DNA from: an uncultured Micrococcales bacterium
Lineage (GTDB): Bacteria; Actinomycetota; Actinomycetes; Actinomycetales; Microbacteriaceae
Assembly (NCBI GenBank): GCA_903929105.1
Contig: CAIYTL010000055.1
Location: 1-8,515 of the forward strand
DNA: 8,515 nucleotides
Direction: 5' to 3'
Shown here: positions 1-7,257 of the stretch, piece after piece
Position numbering within the stretch: the first letter of the stretch is position 1
How the letters are laid out: every line of letters starts with the position of its first letter
The notes under the pieces: generated by a model
Told to the model about the DNA's origin: nothing
Databases searched by the model: none
The model's input: only the letters and a program-made list of their open reading frames with translations
Made by a program: the position numbers and the translations under genes

Positions 1-758
1 ACCGGGCTGCCAACGGGATCCCTTGGATAGGAACCGGCTGGCCAGTTATTTTGCACCCAGTAAATGGGCCCGAACTGCGGATGCTCCCACGCGTCATGAA
101 CGCTTTGTTGATGGCCACCGTTACTGTCCCAGTAGCCCATCACGCACGCATCGGAGCCGGAACCCTGAACGCTGGCGTTGCCGATGAATCGACTGCACGC
201 GAACGTTACCGGATAGCCGTTGAGAATCGACGCCTTGATGTCCGCCACCGAATTCAGCGGTGCCGCCGTTCCCAGCGGATAGGATCGCGCCGCCTGTTCC
301 CACTGGTCGCTGATCGCGTTGCCGTCGCTCCACTGCATTTCAAGCGACTCGGACAACACCAACCCGTCATTGTTCGTGTACTGCGGCAACCCCGAGAGAT
401 TGGCCGGCAGCACCCCGTTTTTCACCACGGACTGCGCGAACGTTGAGCCGAGCGATCCTTCGCCCTGGCCACGGAATCCAGCAAGAGCCCGACTCTCGCC
501 GTAGTTGAACGCCCACCAAGGCAGAATCGCTTTCGTGGGATTTGTGGCCAGCAGTCGCTGAACAGCAATCAGCGAAAAGAGTGCTTGGCCACCACCGGCG
601 CCTACGCAAGATCCGGTAAGTTGGTGAAACCGTGGAAAGACGAAACCAACATCGGCTACCACTTCCGGCGCTTTCCATGCGTCGGTGAGGCGAACCTTTT
701 GCCCCGTGGCAAGCGTCGGTACGGTTCCGGCAATGGCGAATTTCGGCATGGACGCCAT
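1..758 (-). CDS. papain-like (C1-type) cysteine peptidase-like protein, partial at both ends
   Basis: The minus strand is open from about 815 to the window edge with no stop. I count residues from the first in-frame ATG at 758, giving 252 residues, but no ribosome site precedes it. The true N-terminus is therefore probably lost at the junction near 791, and the C-terminus lies beyond base 1. Visible motifs fit a papain fold: HQLTGSCVGAGGG (Cys51 in a GSC context, as in papain's GSCGSCW), NGHHQQSVHDAW (candidate catalytic His215/216) and YWVQNNWP (Asn237 followed by Trp239, like papain's KNSWG). No signal peptide or membrane segment is visible. Hand-counted blocks run about 58-68% GC, against about 43-55% in blocks counted in the housekeeping genes, so it probably comes from another genome. 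The fold is inferred from motifs only. It could be a phage structural or accessory peptidase, or a secreted peptidase. The open frame is secure; the function is moderate. Confidence 0.55.
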   Translation of the reverse strand, partial: MASMPKFAIAGTVPTLATGQKVRLTDAWKAPEVVADVGFVFPRFHQLTGSCVGAGGGQALFSLIAVQRLLATNPTKAILPWWAFNYGESRALAGFRGQGEGSLGSTFAQSVVKNGVLPANLSGLPQYTNNDGLVLSESLEMQWSDGNAISDQWEQAARSYPLGTAAPLNSVADIKASILNGYPVTFACSRFIGNASVQGSGSDACVMGYWDSNGGHQQSVHDAWEHPQFGPIYWVQNNWPAGSYPRDPVGSP

Positions 759-1915
759 CGCAGCGACATGAGCGGATTCCTGCTCGCTGGTGCGCTCGGA
801 AGGCGGAATCCATTTTCAATCAGATTATGCTTTCTGGCCCGGTCGCCGTGATACATCCCGTTGAGCTGGGGAATGGTGACATGCGATTCATCAATAACCA
901 TCAAAAAGTCTTCGGGAAAATAGTCGAGCAAACAGCTAGGCGCTGTGCCTGGCTCGCGCCCGTCGATGTAGCTTGAATAGTTTTCGATTCCCGAACAAAA
1001 CCCCAATTCGCGAATCATTTCAAGGTCAAAAGTCGTTCGCATTTTTAGGCGCTGCGCTTCGAGCAGTTTGCCCTGCAACTCGAGCTCTTTAACGCGAGAA
1101 ACCATTTCGGCTTCGATTTCTTCCATGGCAATACCCATGCGCTCGGGGGTGGCCACGTAATAGCTTGCCGGAAAAATCGCAATGGCTTTCTCGCGCGAAA
1201 CAATGTCACCGGTCAGCGGGTGAAGCGTGTAAATCGCTTCGATTTCGTCGCCGAACATTTCGATGCGAACCGCTAGTTCGTCATAGACCGGAATGATTTC
1301 GATGGTGTCACCTTTGACGCGAAAGTTTCCTCGTGAAAAATCAACGTCGTTGCGTTTGTATTGCATCGAAACAAACTTGCGAATCAAATCGTCGCGATCA
1401 ACTTTGTCGCCCTCTTGAATCGCAACACTCTGCTCGAGGTATTCCTTGGGCGCACCTAGGCCATAGATGCACGAAACCGTTGACACCACAATCACGTCGC
1501 GTCGGCTCAACAGGCTCATTGTGGCTTTGTAGCGCAGCCGCTCAACTTCAGAGTTGATGGACGAGTCTTTTTCGATGAAAGTATCGGTCTGTGGCACATA
1601 TGCTTCTGGCTGGTAATAGTCGTAGTAGCTTACGAAATATTCCACGGCGTTGTTGGGCAGCAGCGAGCGAAACTCTTGCACCAGCTGCGCAGCCAATGTC
1701 TTGTTATGCGCCAGAACCAAAGTGGGGCGCTGCAACGCCTCAACGAGCCATGCGGTAGTCGCTGACTTGCCGGTTCCGGTGGCACCGAGCAAAACCACGT
1801 CGGTTTCGCCGTTGTTAATTCTTTTGGCTAGCTCAGCGATCGCAGTTGGCTGGTCGCCCGAAGGCTTGTATTCACTGACTACTTCAAACGGAGCGAACGC
1901 GCGCGTGGCCTCCAC
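656..1915 (-). CDS. uvrB: UvrABC excision nuclease subunit B, 3' part replaced
   Basis: UvrB is the damage-verifying helicase-like subunit of nucleotide excision repair; it is loaded by UvrA and recruits UvrC. Visible features are the Walker A box GATGTGKS (residues 44-51), the beta-hairpin segment YYDYYQPEAYVP (97-108) that clamps DNA, the TVSCIYGLG motif (about 146-154) and Walker B DESH (342-345). Authentic sequence ends at residue 375. The last 44 residues are read out of frame from unrelated DNA, and roughly 300 family residues are missing, including the second helicase domain and the C-terminal UvrA/UvrC-interacting region. As it stands the product could not be a functional UvrB. The start is GTG at 1915, sharing its G with the coaE TAG stop (TAGTG), so translation is probably coupled to coaE. 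The start fits the family, since APFEVVSEYKPSGDQP follows within a few residues. Confidence 0.93.
   Translation of the reverse strand: MEATRAFAPFEVVSEYKPSGDQPTAIAELAKRINNGETDVVLLGATGTGKSATTAWLVEALQRPTLVLAHNKTLAAQLVQEFRSLLPNNAVEYFVSYYDYYQPEAYVPQTDTFIEKDSSINSEVERLRYKATMSLLSRRDVIVVSTVSCIYGLGAPKEYLEQSVAIQEGDKVDRDDLIRKFVSMQYKRNDVDFSRGNFRVKGDTIEIIPVYDELAVRIEMFGDEIEAIYTLHPLTGDIVSREKAIAIFPASYYVATPERMGIAMEEIEAEMVSRVKELELQGKLLEAQRLKMRTTFDLEMIRELGFCSGIENYSSYIDGREPGTAPSCLLDYFPEDFLMVIDESHVTIPQLNGMYHGDRARKHNLIENGFRLPSAPASRNPLMSLRWRPCRNSPLPEPYRRLPRGKRFASPTHGKRRKW
785..800. other. breakpoint between uvrB and unrelated DNA
   Basis: Reading the minus strand, UvrB matches its family through the conserved GFRLPSA segment, whose last codon ends at 791. 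The family normally continues with something like MDNRPL, but here it goes to PASRNPLMSL, which is unlike UvrB. In another frame the same bases begin a well-formed protein (PPSERTSEQE...). Homology therefore ends within a few bases of 791. I see no terminal inverted repeats, target duplication or attachment-site-like sequence here. Chimera or genuine insertion cannot be told apart from this window. Confidence 0.75.
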
Positions 1916-2532
1916 TAGTTGCCAGCTTTCTGCTTGGCGGCTGCTAGTTGCTCAATTTTGAACCAAAGTTTGCCGCTGTCCTTGATTAGCAGGTCTAAAG
2001 ATTGGTTAGAGCTCAAGATGGCATCGGCGGCGTTCGCACGGGCCGCAGCCGAGGCCTGTGAAGCTATGCGAGCGTTAGCCTCTTCAACAGTCATGCCTCG
2101 GTGTGCCACCATTCGCTCAATTTGTTTCTCGATTGGCGCTTCGACAGTTACCACAAAATCAAACGGCAGATCAACACCAGCTTCGACCAGCAAGGGCACG
2201 TTATAAACCACGATGCTGTTCGCTGGCGCTGCAGTGATTGCAGCTTGTGATGCGGCACGCACAAGGGGGTGAATAATTGCCTCGAGTTCGGCTCGTTTCT
2301 GGGCATTACCAAAGATTTCGGCCGCGAGGGCTTTTCGATCTAAAACGTCTTGCTCGGCAAACACTGCGTCGCCAAAGGTTGCTCGCACTGCTTTAGCGCC
2401 TGCAGTTCCTGGCGCAACTACATCTCGCGCAAGTTGGTCGGCGTCAATTTCGATTGCGCCCAAGTCAGACCAGTGGCTCGCCACGGTTGATTTACCGGCT
2501 GCTATGCCGCCGGTTAGCCCAACTAGAAACAT
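1915..2532 (-). CDS. coaE: dephospho-CoA kinase
   Basis: CoaE phosphorylates the 3'-hydroxyl of the ribose in dephospho-CoA using ATP, the last step of cytoplasmic coenzyme A synthesis. The 205-residue protein opens with MFLVGLTGGIAAGKST, whose P-loop GGIAAGKS lies at residues 8-15. The acidic IDADQLAR segment follows (Asp30, Asp32), then IIHPLVR and the NVPLLVEAG motif typical of the family, then a lid-like region around VAHRGMTVEEANARI. The length is that of a single-domain CoaE. The longer mycobacterial form, which has an extra C-terminal domain, is not seen here. The ATG at 2530-2532 lacks a convincing Shine-Dalgarno, but a TAGGCT -10-like box six bases upstream suggests a leaderless message. 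The stop overlaps the uvrB GTG by one base, so the two form a transcription unit separated from rpsA by a terminator. Confidence 0.95.
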   Translation of the reverse strand: MFLVGLTGGIAAGKSTVASHWSDLGAIEIDADQLARDVVAPGTAGAKAVRATFGDAVFAEQDVLDRKALAAEIFGNAQKRAELEAIIHPLVRAASQAAITAAPANSIVVYNVPLLVEAGVDLPFDFVVTVEAPIEKQIERMVAHRGMTVEEANARIASQASAAARANAADAILSSNQSLDLLIKDSGKLWFKIEQLAAAKQKAGN

Positions 2533-2538
2533 GCATTA

Positions 2539-2547
2539 AGCCTAACT
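2539..2547 (-). promoter_or_regulatory. putative leaderless promoter -10 of coaE
   Basis: On the minus strand AGTTAGGCT ends six bases before the coaE ATG. TAGGCT (2544-2539) fits the actinobacterial TANNNT -10 pattern, and the spacing would put the transcript start at or next to the A of ATG. The same nine bases sit at the same distance from the polA ATG. I see no good TTGACA-like -35. A perfect 6-bp inverted repeat, AGCCAC/GTGGCT (2554-2559 and 2570-2575), covers the spacer and -35 zone. Confidence 0.5.
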
Positions 2548-2620
2548 TCTTGCAGCCACCCTTTTAGTTGTGGCTTGCTTCAATGAGCGATGCTGAAAGC
2601 GAACATAGCTTTTTGAAAGT

Positions 2621-2659
2621 TAAACAAAAAGAGAGGCCAGACCAAAGTCTGACCTCTCT
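2621..2659 (-). terminator. intrinsic terminator of rpsA
   Basis: On the minus strand the transcript forms a 12-bp stem, AGAGAGGTCAGA with TCTGGCCTCTCT, closing the six-base loop CTTTGG (stem arms 2648-2659 and 2630-2641). It is followed by a T-rich tract, TTTTGTTTA. The only non-Watson-Crick pair is a G-U in minus-strand RNA; in plus-strand RNA it would be a C-A mismatch, so the hairpin is built for the minus strand. It lies just after the rpsA stop and separates rpsA from coaE-uvrB. Flanking TAAACAAAA/TTTTGTTTA can extend the stem. Confidence 0.88.
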
Positions 2660-2681
2660 AGAGTTTTGTTTAGGGGTGAAC

Positions 2682-4160
2682 CTATTCGGCGCTCTTTAGC
2701 TTGTCGCGAAGTGCAGCTAGTGACTCGTCGCCAGCTAGTGTGCCCTTCTCTTCAGCTGAGCTGTATGAAGCTGAGCTTGAGCTCGAAGCTGCGTTTGCAG
2801 CTGGGTCAGATGCGGCTGCCGAGGTGTCTGGCAAGCTTGCTGCCAACTCGTTAGCTGCTGCAACCTGGCTCTTGTGAGCCTCCCAGCGGGCGTGCGCTTC
2901 AGCATATTCAAGTTCCCACTTGGCGCGGGCTTCTTCGAAGCCGGCTTTCCACTCGTTGGTTGTCGAGTCGAAACCTTCTGGGTACTTGTAGTTGCCAGCG
3001 TCGTCAAAGTCAGAAGCCATGCCATAAAGGGCCGGGTTGAACTCGGTGCCTTCTGGGTTGACTTCTTCGTTAGCCTGCTTGAGCGATAGCGAGATGCGGC
3101 GACGGTCTAGATCGATGTCGATTACCTTGACGAATACGTCTTGGTTGACCGAAACAACCTGCTCGGCTAGTTCGATGTGCTTTGAAGAAAGCTCTGAAAT
3201 GTGAACTAGACCCTCGATGCCGTCTGCAACGCGAACGAAAGCACCAAATGGAACCAACTTGGTGACCTTGCCCGGTGCGTACTGACCGATTGCGTGGGTG
3301 CGAGCGAATACCTGCCATGGGTCTTCTTGGGTTGCCTTTAGCGATAGTGAAACGCGCTCACGGTCTTGGTCAACTTCGAGAACCTCAACGGTAACTTCTT
3401 GGCCAATTTCGACAACTTCGCTGGCGTGCTCAATGTGCTTCCAGCTGAGCTCTGAAACGTGAACCAAACCGTCAACGCCACCAAGGTCAATGAATGCACC
3501 GAAGTTCACGATTGACGAAACAACACCGGTGCGAATCTGACCCTTGGCAAGGTCTGCCAAGAAGGTGCTGCGGCTAGCCGACTGGCTCTGCTCTAGAAGA
3601 GCGCGGCGTGACAGCACAACGTTGTTGCGGTTTTTGTCTAGCTCAAGAATCTTGGCTTCAACTGACTGGCCAAGGTATGGGCCTAGGTCGCGAACGCGAC
3701 GAAGCTCGATTAGCGATGCTGGCAAGAAGCCACGAAGGCCGATGTCAACAATCAGACCACCCTTGACAACTTCGATGACAGTACCGGTAACAGTGCCGTC
3801 AGCTTCTTTGATCTTCTCAACGTCGCCCCAAGCGCGCTCGTACTGTGCGCGCTTCTTGCTTAGAATCAGGCGGCCTTCTTTGTCTTCTTTCTGAAGAACA
3901 AGGGCCTCAACTGCGTCGCCAACGCTAACAATCTCAGATGGGTCTGCGTCGTGGCGAATAGAAAGTTCACGCGAAGGAATAACACCTTCGGTCTTGTAAC
4001 CGACGTCTAGAAGAACTTCGTCGCGGTCAATTTTTACAACAACGCCGCTGATAAGGTCGCCGTCGTTAAAGAACTTTAGAGTCGCTTCTACGGCGGCTAG
4101 AAAGTCTTCAGCAGAGCCGATGTCGTCAACAGCAATCTGCTTTTTAGTAGTGGTGGTCAT
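2682..4160 (-). CDS. rpsA: 30S ribosomal protein S1
   Basis: S1 is the mRNA-binding ribosomal protein that helps start translation on structured or weak-Shine-Dalgarno messages. The 492 residues hold four S1/OB-fold repeats at about 33-105, 119-187, 206-276 and 293-363. The third and fourth are the most canonical (GVVSSIVNFGAFIDLGG... and GKVTKLVPFGAFVRVADG...). A non-S1 tail from about 364 follows, acidic and aromatic first, then a Ser/Ala-rich stretch (about 445-468) and the closing motif GTLAGDESLAALRDKL. Four repeats plus this tail is the actinobacterial form; the six-repeat proteobacterial form is longer. The start MTTTTKKQIAVDDIGS matches actinobacterial homologues. No Shine-Dalgarno precedes the ATG. 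It lies 98 bases after ptsH and ends just before a strong terminator. Confidence 0.96.
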   Translation of the reverse strand: MTTTTKKQIAVDDIGSAEDFLAAVEATLKFFNDGDLISGVVVKIDRDEVLLDVGYKTEGVIPSRELSIRHDADPSEIVSVGDAVEALVLQKEDKEGRLILSKKRAQYERAWGDVEKIKEADGTVTGTVIEVVKGGLIVDIGLRGFLPASLIELRRVRDLGPYLGQSVEAKILELDKNRNNVVLSRRALLEQSQSASRSTFLADLAKGQIRTGVVSSIVNFGAFIDLGGVDGLVHVSELSWKHIEHASEVVEIGQEVTVEVLEVDQDRERVSLSLKATQEDPWQVFARTHAIGQYAPGKVTKLVPFGAFVRVADGIEGLVHISELSSKHIELAEQVVSVNQDVFVKVIDIDLDRRRISLSLKQANEEVNPEGTEFNPALYGMASDFDDAGNYKYPEGFDSTTNEWKAGFEEARAKWELEYAEAHARWEAHKSQVAAANELAASLPDTSAAASDPAANAASSSSSASYSSAEEKGTLAGDESLAALRDKLKSAE

Positions 4161-4258
4161 ATGGAGGTTTACTCGTTTTTTTCTCGGGTCGCAGCAAAGT
4201 TTTTTGCTGAAACAAATGGATTAAGGTTGCGCAAACGCGCTTTTCAATCTTACTCCGT
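4161..4258 (-). promoter_or_regulatory. rpsA upstream leader with two hairpins and no Shine-Dalgarno
   Basis: The 98 bases between ptsH and rpsA hold, on the minus strand, a TTGAAA -35-like hexamer (4247-4242) with only a poor -10 about 17 bases on. There is a short GCGC-GTTT-GCGC hairpin in that spacer. Closer to the gene is a perfect 7-bp inverted repeat, CAGCAAA-AAAC-TTTGCTG (arms 4209-4203 and 4198-4192), not followed by a T-run. Directly before the ATG the strand reads AAACCTCCAT, a pyrimidine-rich CCTCC in place of a purine-rich ribosome site. The hairpins may be leader structure; transcription may also read through from polA-ptsH. Confidence 0.4.
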
Positions 4259-4516
4259 TTAGTGAGCTGACAACAGGCTAATTAGCTTCTCTAGCAAGGT
4301 TTCTTGTGAGTCATCAGATATTTCGATAACCACCGATTCGCCGCCTCGCAAACCCAATGTCATAAGCGACAACATGCTGTCACCACGGACTTTGTCGCCG
4401 CCAGGGCGTGAAACCATCACTTTTTCGGGTGCGGTGGCGGCCAGCCGAGCAAATTCGTTGGCAGGCCTAGCGTGCAAACCATCGGGCGAGGCAATAGTTA
4501 TTTGTCGACTAAGCAT
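4259..4516 (-). CDS. ptsH: HPr family phosphocarrier protein
   Basis: HPr carries a phosphoryl group from Enzyme I to the EIIA domains of the sugar phosphotransferase system in the cytoplasm. The 85-residue protein is full length for the family. It has the active-site motif GLHARPA with the phosphorylated His15, and the regulatory-serine region GDSMLSLMTLG with Ser47 at the position corresponding to Ser46 of other HPrs. The ATG at 4516 shares a base with the polA stop (TAATG), so it is probably translated by coupling to polA. No other PTS gene is in the window. Its place between polA and rpsA is unusual compared with the M. tuberculosis order, where polA is followed directly by rpsA. A stand-alone regulatory HPr is possible, but the intact His15 supports real phosphotransfer. 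Confidence 0.93.
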   Translation of the reverse strand: MLSRQITIASPDGLHARPANEFARLAATAPEKVMVSRPGGDKVRGDSMLSLMTLGLRGGESVVIEISDDSQETLLEKLISLLSAH

Positions 4517-7251
4517 TAGTGACCGGCTGCATCCCAGCTTGCACCGACACCAATTTGAACTTCTAGAGGCACTGAAAGCTCAACAACGTTAGACATTTTG
4601 TCGATCACTAGCGCCTTTAGTGTCTCAAGTTCACCAGGTGCCACCTCGAAAACTAGTTCATCGTGCACCTGCAGCAGCATTTGGCTCTTGAGGTTTGCTG
4701 ATTGCATAGCTTCATCGATTTTGGTCATTGCCAATTTCATGATGTCGGCCGCGGTGCCCTGAATCGGCGCATTCAAAGCGGCGCGACGCGCGTTTTCACG
4801 AATCTGAAAGATTTTGCTGTTCAAGTCATCAAACGGGCGGCGGCGACCAAAAGTAGTCACGGTGTATCCGATGGTTTTAGCCTCATCGACAACACGTGCC
4901 AAATAGGTGCGCACTCCCCCAAATCGAGCAAAATAATCGGCCATCAACTGTTTGGCTTCGCCGTTGCTCATTCTTAATTGTTTTGCCAAACCATATTCGC
5001 TCAGGCCATAGACCAAGCCGTAGCTCATAGCTTTGACTTTTGAACGCATAGCTGATGTGACCTCAGACGGAGCCACGCCAAAGATTCGCGAGCCTACGAA
5101 TCGGTGCAGGTCTTCGCCGGTTTTGAACGCCTCAATAAGGCCTTCGTCAGCCGCTAGATGCGCCAAAATGCGCATTTCGATCTGCGAATAGTCTGCAGTC
5201 AAAAGTGTTTCAAAACCCTTTCCAAACACAAAGGCATCGCGAATTTCGCGCCCGCGTTCACTGCGAATCGGAATGTTTTGAAGGTTCGGGTTGTCGCTTG
5301 ATAGGCGGCCAGTGCTTGTGCCGGTTTGCCCATAGTTGGTGTGAATTCGGCCATCAGGTTCAACGGCCTTCAAAAGGGTCTCAACAATTTGGCGAATCTT
5401 GCTAACTTCGCGGTGTTCAAGCAAGCGCTCTAAGAACGGATGCCCGGTTTGTTCGAACAGCGTTGTGAGTGCCTCGGCGTTTGTGCTGAAGCCGGTTTTG
5501 ACGGCCTTAGTGCCCGTCATGCCGAGCTCTTCGAACAGCACAGTTTGAAGCTGCTTTGGTGAAGCGAGGTTGATCTCGTGACCGATTAGGTCATATGCTG
5601 CCTGCGCCACCGAGGCAACCTCGCCCGTAAGCCTGTCAAATAGAGCTTCGAGCTTGGCGGTGTCCACTGTTACGCCAAGGTGCTCCATGTGAGCCAAAGT
5701 TGCATTCGTTGGCAGGTCAACCTGGCTATAAACCCGCAGTTGATCTTGCTCTTCGACAAGCTTGTGGGTGTGCTCGGCTAGCACCAGCGCCAACCAGGCG
5801 TCGACTCCAAAAGTTTGGTTTTCTTCGGGCACAAGTTGGTTGGTGTCGGCACGAGCGACATCAATGCCTAGATGTTCGGTAACCAGGTCGTCGATGGCAT
5901 AGGTGCGGCTAAGTGGATTCAACAGATAGCTCAACAGCAAAGCGTCGTAGTTCGCACCAGCCAAGTTGGCGCCTGCGCCGAGCAGCTGCCTGGTTAGGCT
6001 TTTGCCATCAAACACGGCTTTGCTCGCACTTTCGTCGGCAAGCCACGGCCCAAATTTGGAAACCAATTCTGTTGCGCTAGTTGGCAACCATGTCAAAACT
6101 TCAGTTTCGGTGGCGACCGCCACGCCAGCAAGCTCGACAGCAATAGCTAAACCGAGCGTGCCTTTTTGTGCCAAAAGAAAATTGTTCAGAGTATCGAAGT
6201 CGACAATGCTTGGCACCGGTGCGGGAGGCAAGTCGGGGGTGGACACGTTACTGCGCGAGTCGGCAGCCGTGCCAGCTATGTCGTCAACCCATGAGCCTTC
6301 TGCGGCTTGGCTTGGCGATTCGGCAGCCGACCTGTTGCCCGAGTTGGTGGTTTGGCTGCCACTAGCACCCCGCAAGCGCAAAACTCGCTCGGTGAGCGAC
6401 CTAAAGTGCAACTTGGCGAACACCTCGCGCACCCTCGCCTCATCGACTGCGCCAAGTTTGAGGTCATCGAACCCAAAATCAAAGTCAAGGTCGCGAACCA
6501 GGTGGTTGAGTTGTCGGTTGCGCACAGCCAACTGCATGTGCTCGCGCAAGCTCTCGCCAACTTTGCCTTTGATTTCTTCAGCCGAATCAAAAATGGCCTG
6601 CAGTGAGCCATACTCCTGAAGCCACTTAGCCGCAGTCGTTGGTCCTACACCAGGAATGCCGGGCAAGTTGTCGCTGGTCTCGCCAACCAAAGCAGCAAGA
6701 TCTGGGTAGTTTTTAGCCGCCACCGAGTATTTCTCGCGCACAGCAGCGTCATCCATGCGAGCTAAATTCAAAACACCTTTGACCGGGTAAAGAATGGTTG
6801 TCGATTCGCCAATCAGCTGAAAAGTATCGCGGTCGCCAGAAACCACAAACACGTTGTAGCCAGCTGCAGCCCCCTGGTCGGCCAGGCTCGCCAAAATGTC
6901 GTCGGCTTCATAGTTTTCGCGAGTCAGAGTAAAGATATTCATGGCCGTTAGGGCCTCGCGCAGCAATTCTGTTTGACCGTTGAACTCTGGCGGAGTCTCG
7001 CCGCGGGTGCCCTTGTATTCGGGATACACCTCGGTGCGAAACGAACTGCGTGACAGGTCGAAAGCAACAGCTAAGTGTGTCGGTTTCTCGGCTGACAAAA
7101 TGTTGAGCAGCATCGAAATGAACCCGTGCACCGCATTGGTGTGCTGACCATCGGGTGTGCGAAAGCTGTCAGGGCTTAGCGCATAAAAGGCACGAAACGC
7201 CAGCGAGTGACCGTCAATCAACAGCAGAGTAGGCTTGGCGTTAGAGTTCAT
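4516..7251 (-). CDS. polA: DNA polymerase I
   Basis: PolI fills gaps and removes RNA primers in Okazaki-fragment processing and excision repair. The 911 residues contain an N-terminal 5' nuclease domain (about 7-292; LIDGH Asp13, YEADD 114-118, SGDRD 138-142, GIPGVGPTTAAKW), a low-complexity linker (about 296-345), a 3'-5' exonuclease-like domain (about 348-500) and the polymerase domain. Polymerase motif A is DYSQIEMR from Asp687, motif B runs from Arg736 to Gly755 (RSKVKAMSYGLVYGLSEYGL), and motif C is VHDE with Asp864. The exonuclease-like domain lacks the acidic DxE signature (GLAIAVELAG instead) and the final YxxxD motif, so proofreading is probably absent, as in other actinobacterial enzymes. 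Motif B has Tyr744 where E. coli has Phe762. The ATG at 7251 is preceded by a leaderless-type promoter. The stop overlaps ptsH by one base. Confidence 0.97.
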   Translation of the reverse strand: MNSNAKPTLLLIDGHSLAFRAFYALSPDSFRTPDGQHTNAVHGFISMLLNILSAEKPTHLAVAFDLSRSSFRTEVYPEYKGTRGETPPEFNGQTELLREALTAMNIFTLTRENYEADDILASLADQGAAAGYNVFVVSGDRDTFQLIGESTTILYPVKGVLNLARMDDAAVREKYSVAAKNYPDLAALVGETSDNLPGIPGVGPTTAAKWLQEYGSLQAIFDSAEEIKGKVGESLREHMQLAVRNRQLNHLVRDLDFDFGFDDLKLGAVDEARVREVFAKLHFRSLTERVLRLRGASGSQTTNSGNRSAAESPSQAAEGSWVDDIAGTAADSRSNVSTPDLPPAPVPSIVDFDTLNNFLLAQKGTLGLAIAVELAGVAVATETEVLTWLPTSATELVSKFGPWLADESASKAVFDGKSLTRQLLGAGANLAGANYDALLLSYLLNPLSRTYAIDDLVTEHLGIDVARADTNQLVPEENQTFGVDAWLALVLAEHTHKLVEEQDQLRVYSQVDLPTNATLAHMEHLGVTVDTAKLEALFDRLTGEVASVAQAAYDLIGHEINLASPKQLQTVLFEELGMTGTKAVKTGFSTNAEALTTLFEQTGHPFLERLLEHREVSKIRQIVETLLKAVEPDGRIHTNYGQTGTSTGRLSSDNPNLQNIPIRSERGREIRDAFVFGKGFETLLTADYSQIEMRILAHLAADEGLIEAFKTGEDLHRFVGSRIFGVAPSEVTSAMRSKVKAMSYGLVYGLSEYGLAKQLRMSNGEAKQLMADYFARFGGVRTYLARVVDEAKTIGYTVTTFGRRRPFDDLNSKIFQIRENARRAALNAPIQGTAADIMKLAMTKIDEAMQSANLKSQMLLQVHDELVFEVAPGELETLKALVIDKMSNVVELSVPLEVQIGVGASWDAAGH

Positions 7252-7257
7252 GAAACT

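Noticed and set aside
51..446. Plus-strand open frame of 131 codons at the left edge
   Set aside because: Arg/His/Val-rich, motif-free product, antisense to the papain-like gene. High GC alone explains the long open frame.
785..800. Transposon or prophage attachment end at the uvrB breakpoint
   Set aside because: No terminal inverted repeat, target duplication, integrase or transposase sequence is visible next to the breakpoint, and the breakpoint is not at a tRNA gene.
367..819. Minus-strand open frame of 150 codons beginning with TTG
   Set aside because: Its product is rich in Arg, Cys, Ser and Trp with no recognisable motif, and it overlaps the papain-like frame, which has coherent catalytic motifs and runs the full length of the foreign segment. 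It is a shadow frame.
2630..2659. Possible ANTAR-binding RNA hairpin, because the rpsA terminator has a six-base loop
   Set aside because: The minus-strand loop is CTTTGG. ANTAR targets need A at loop position 1 and G at position 4, and come as paired hairpins. This is a plain terminator.
5966..6619. Plus-strand open frame of 217 codons inside polA
   Set aside because: It lies antisense to the PolI linker and exonuclease-like region, is Ser/Ala/Leu-rich without motifs, and PolI coding is unambiguous there.
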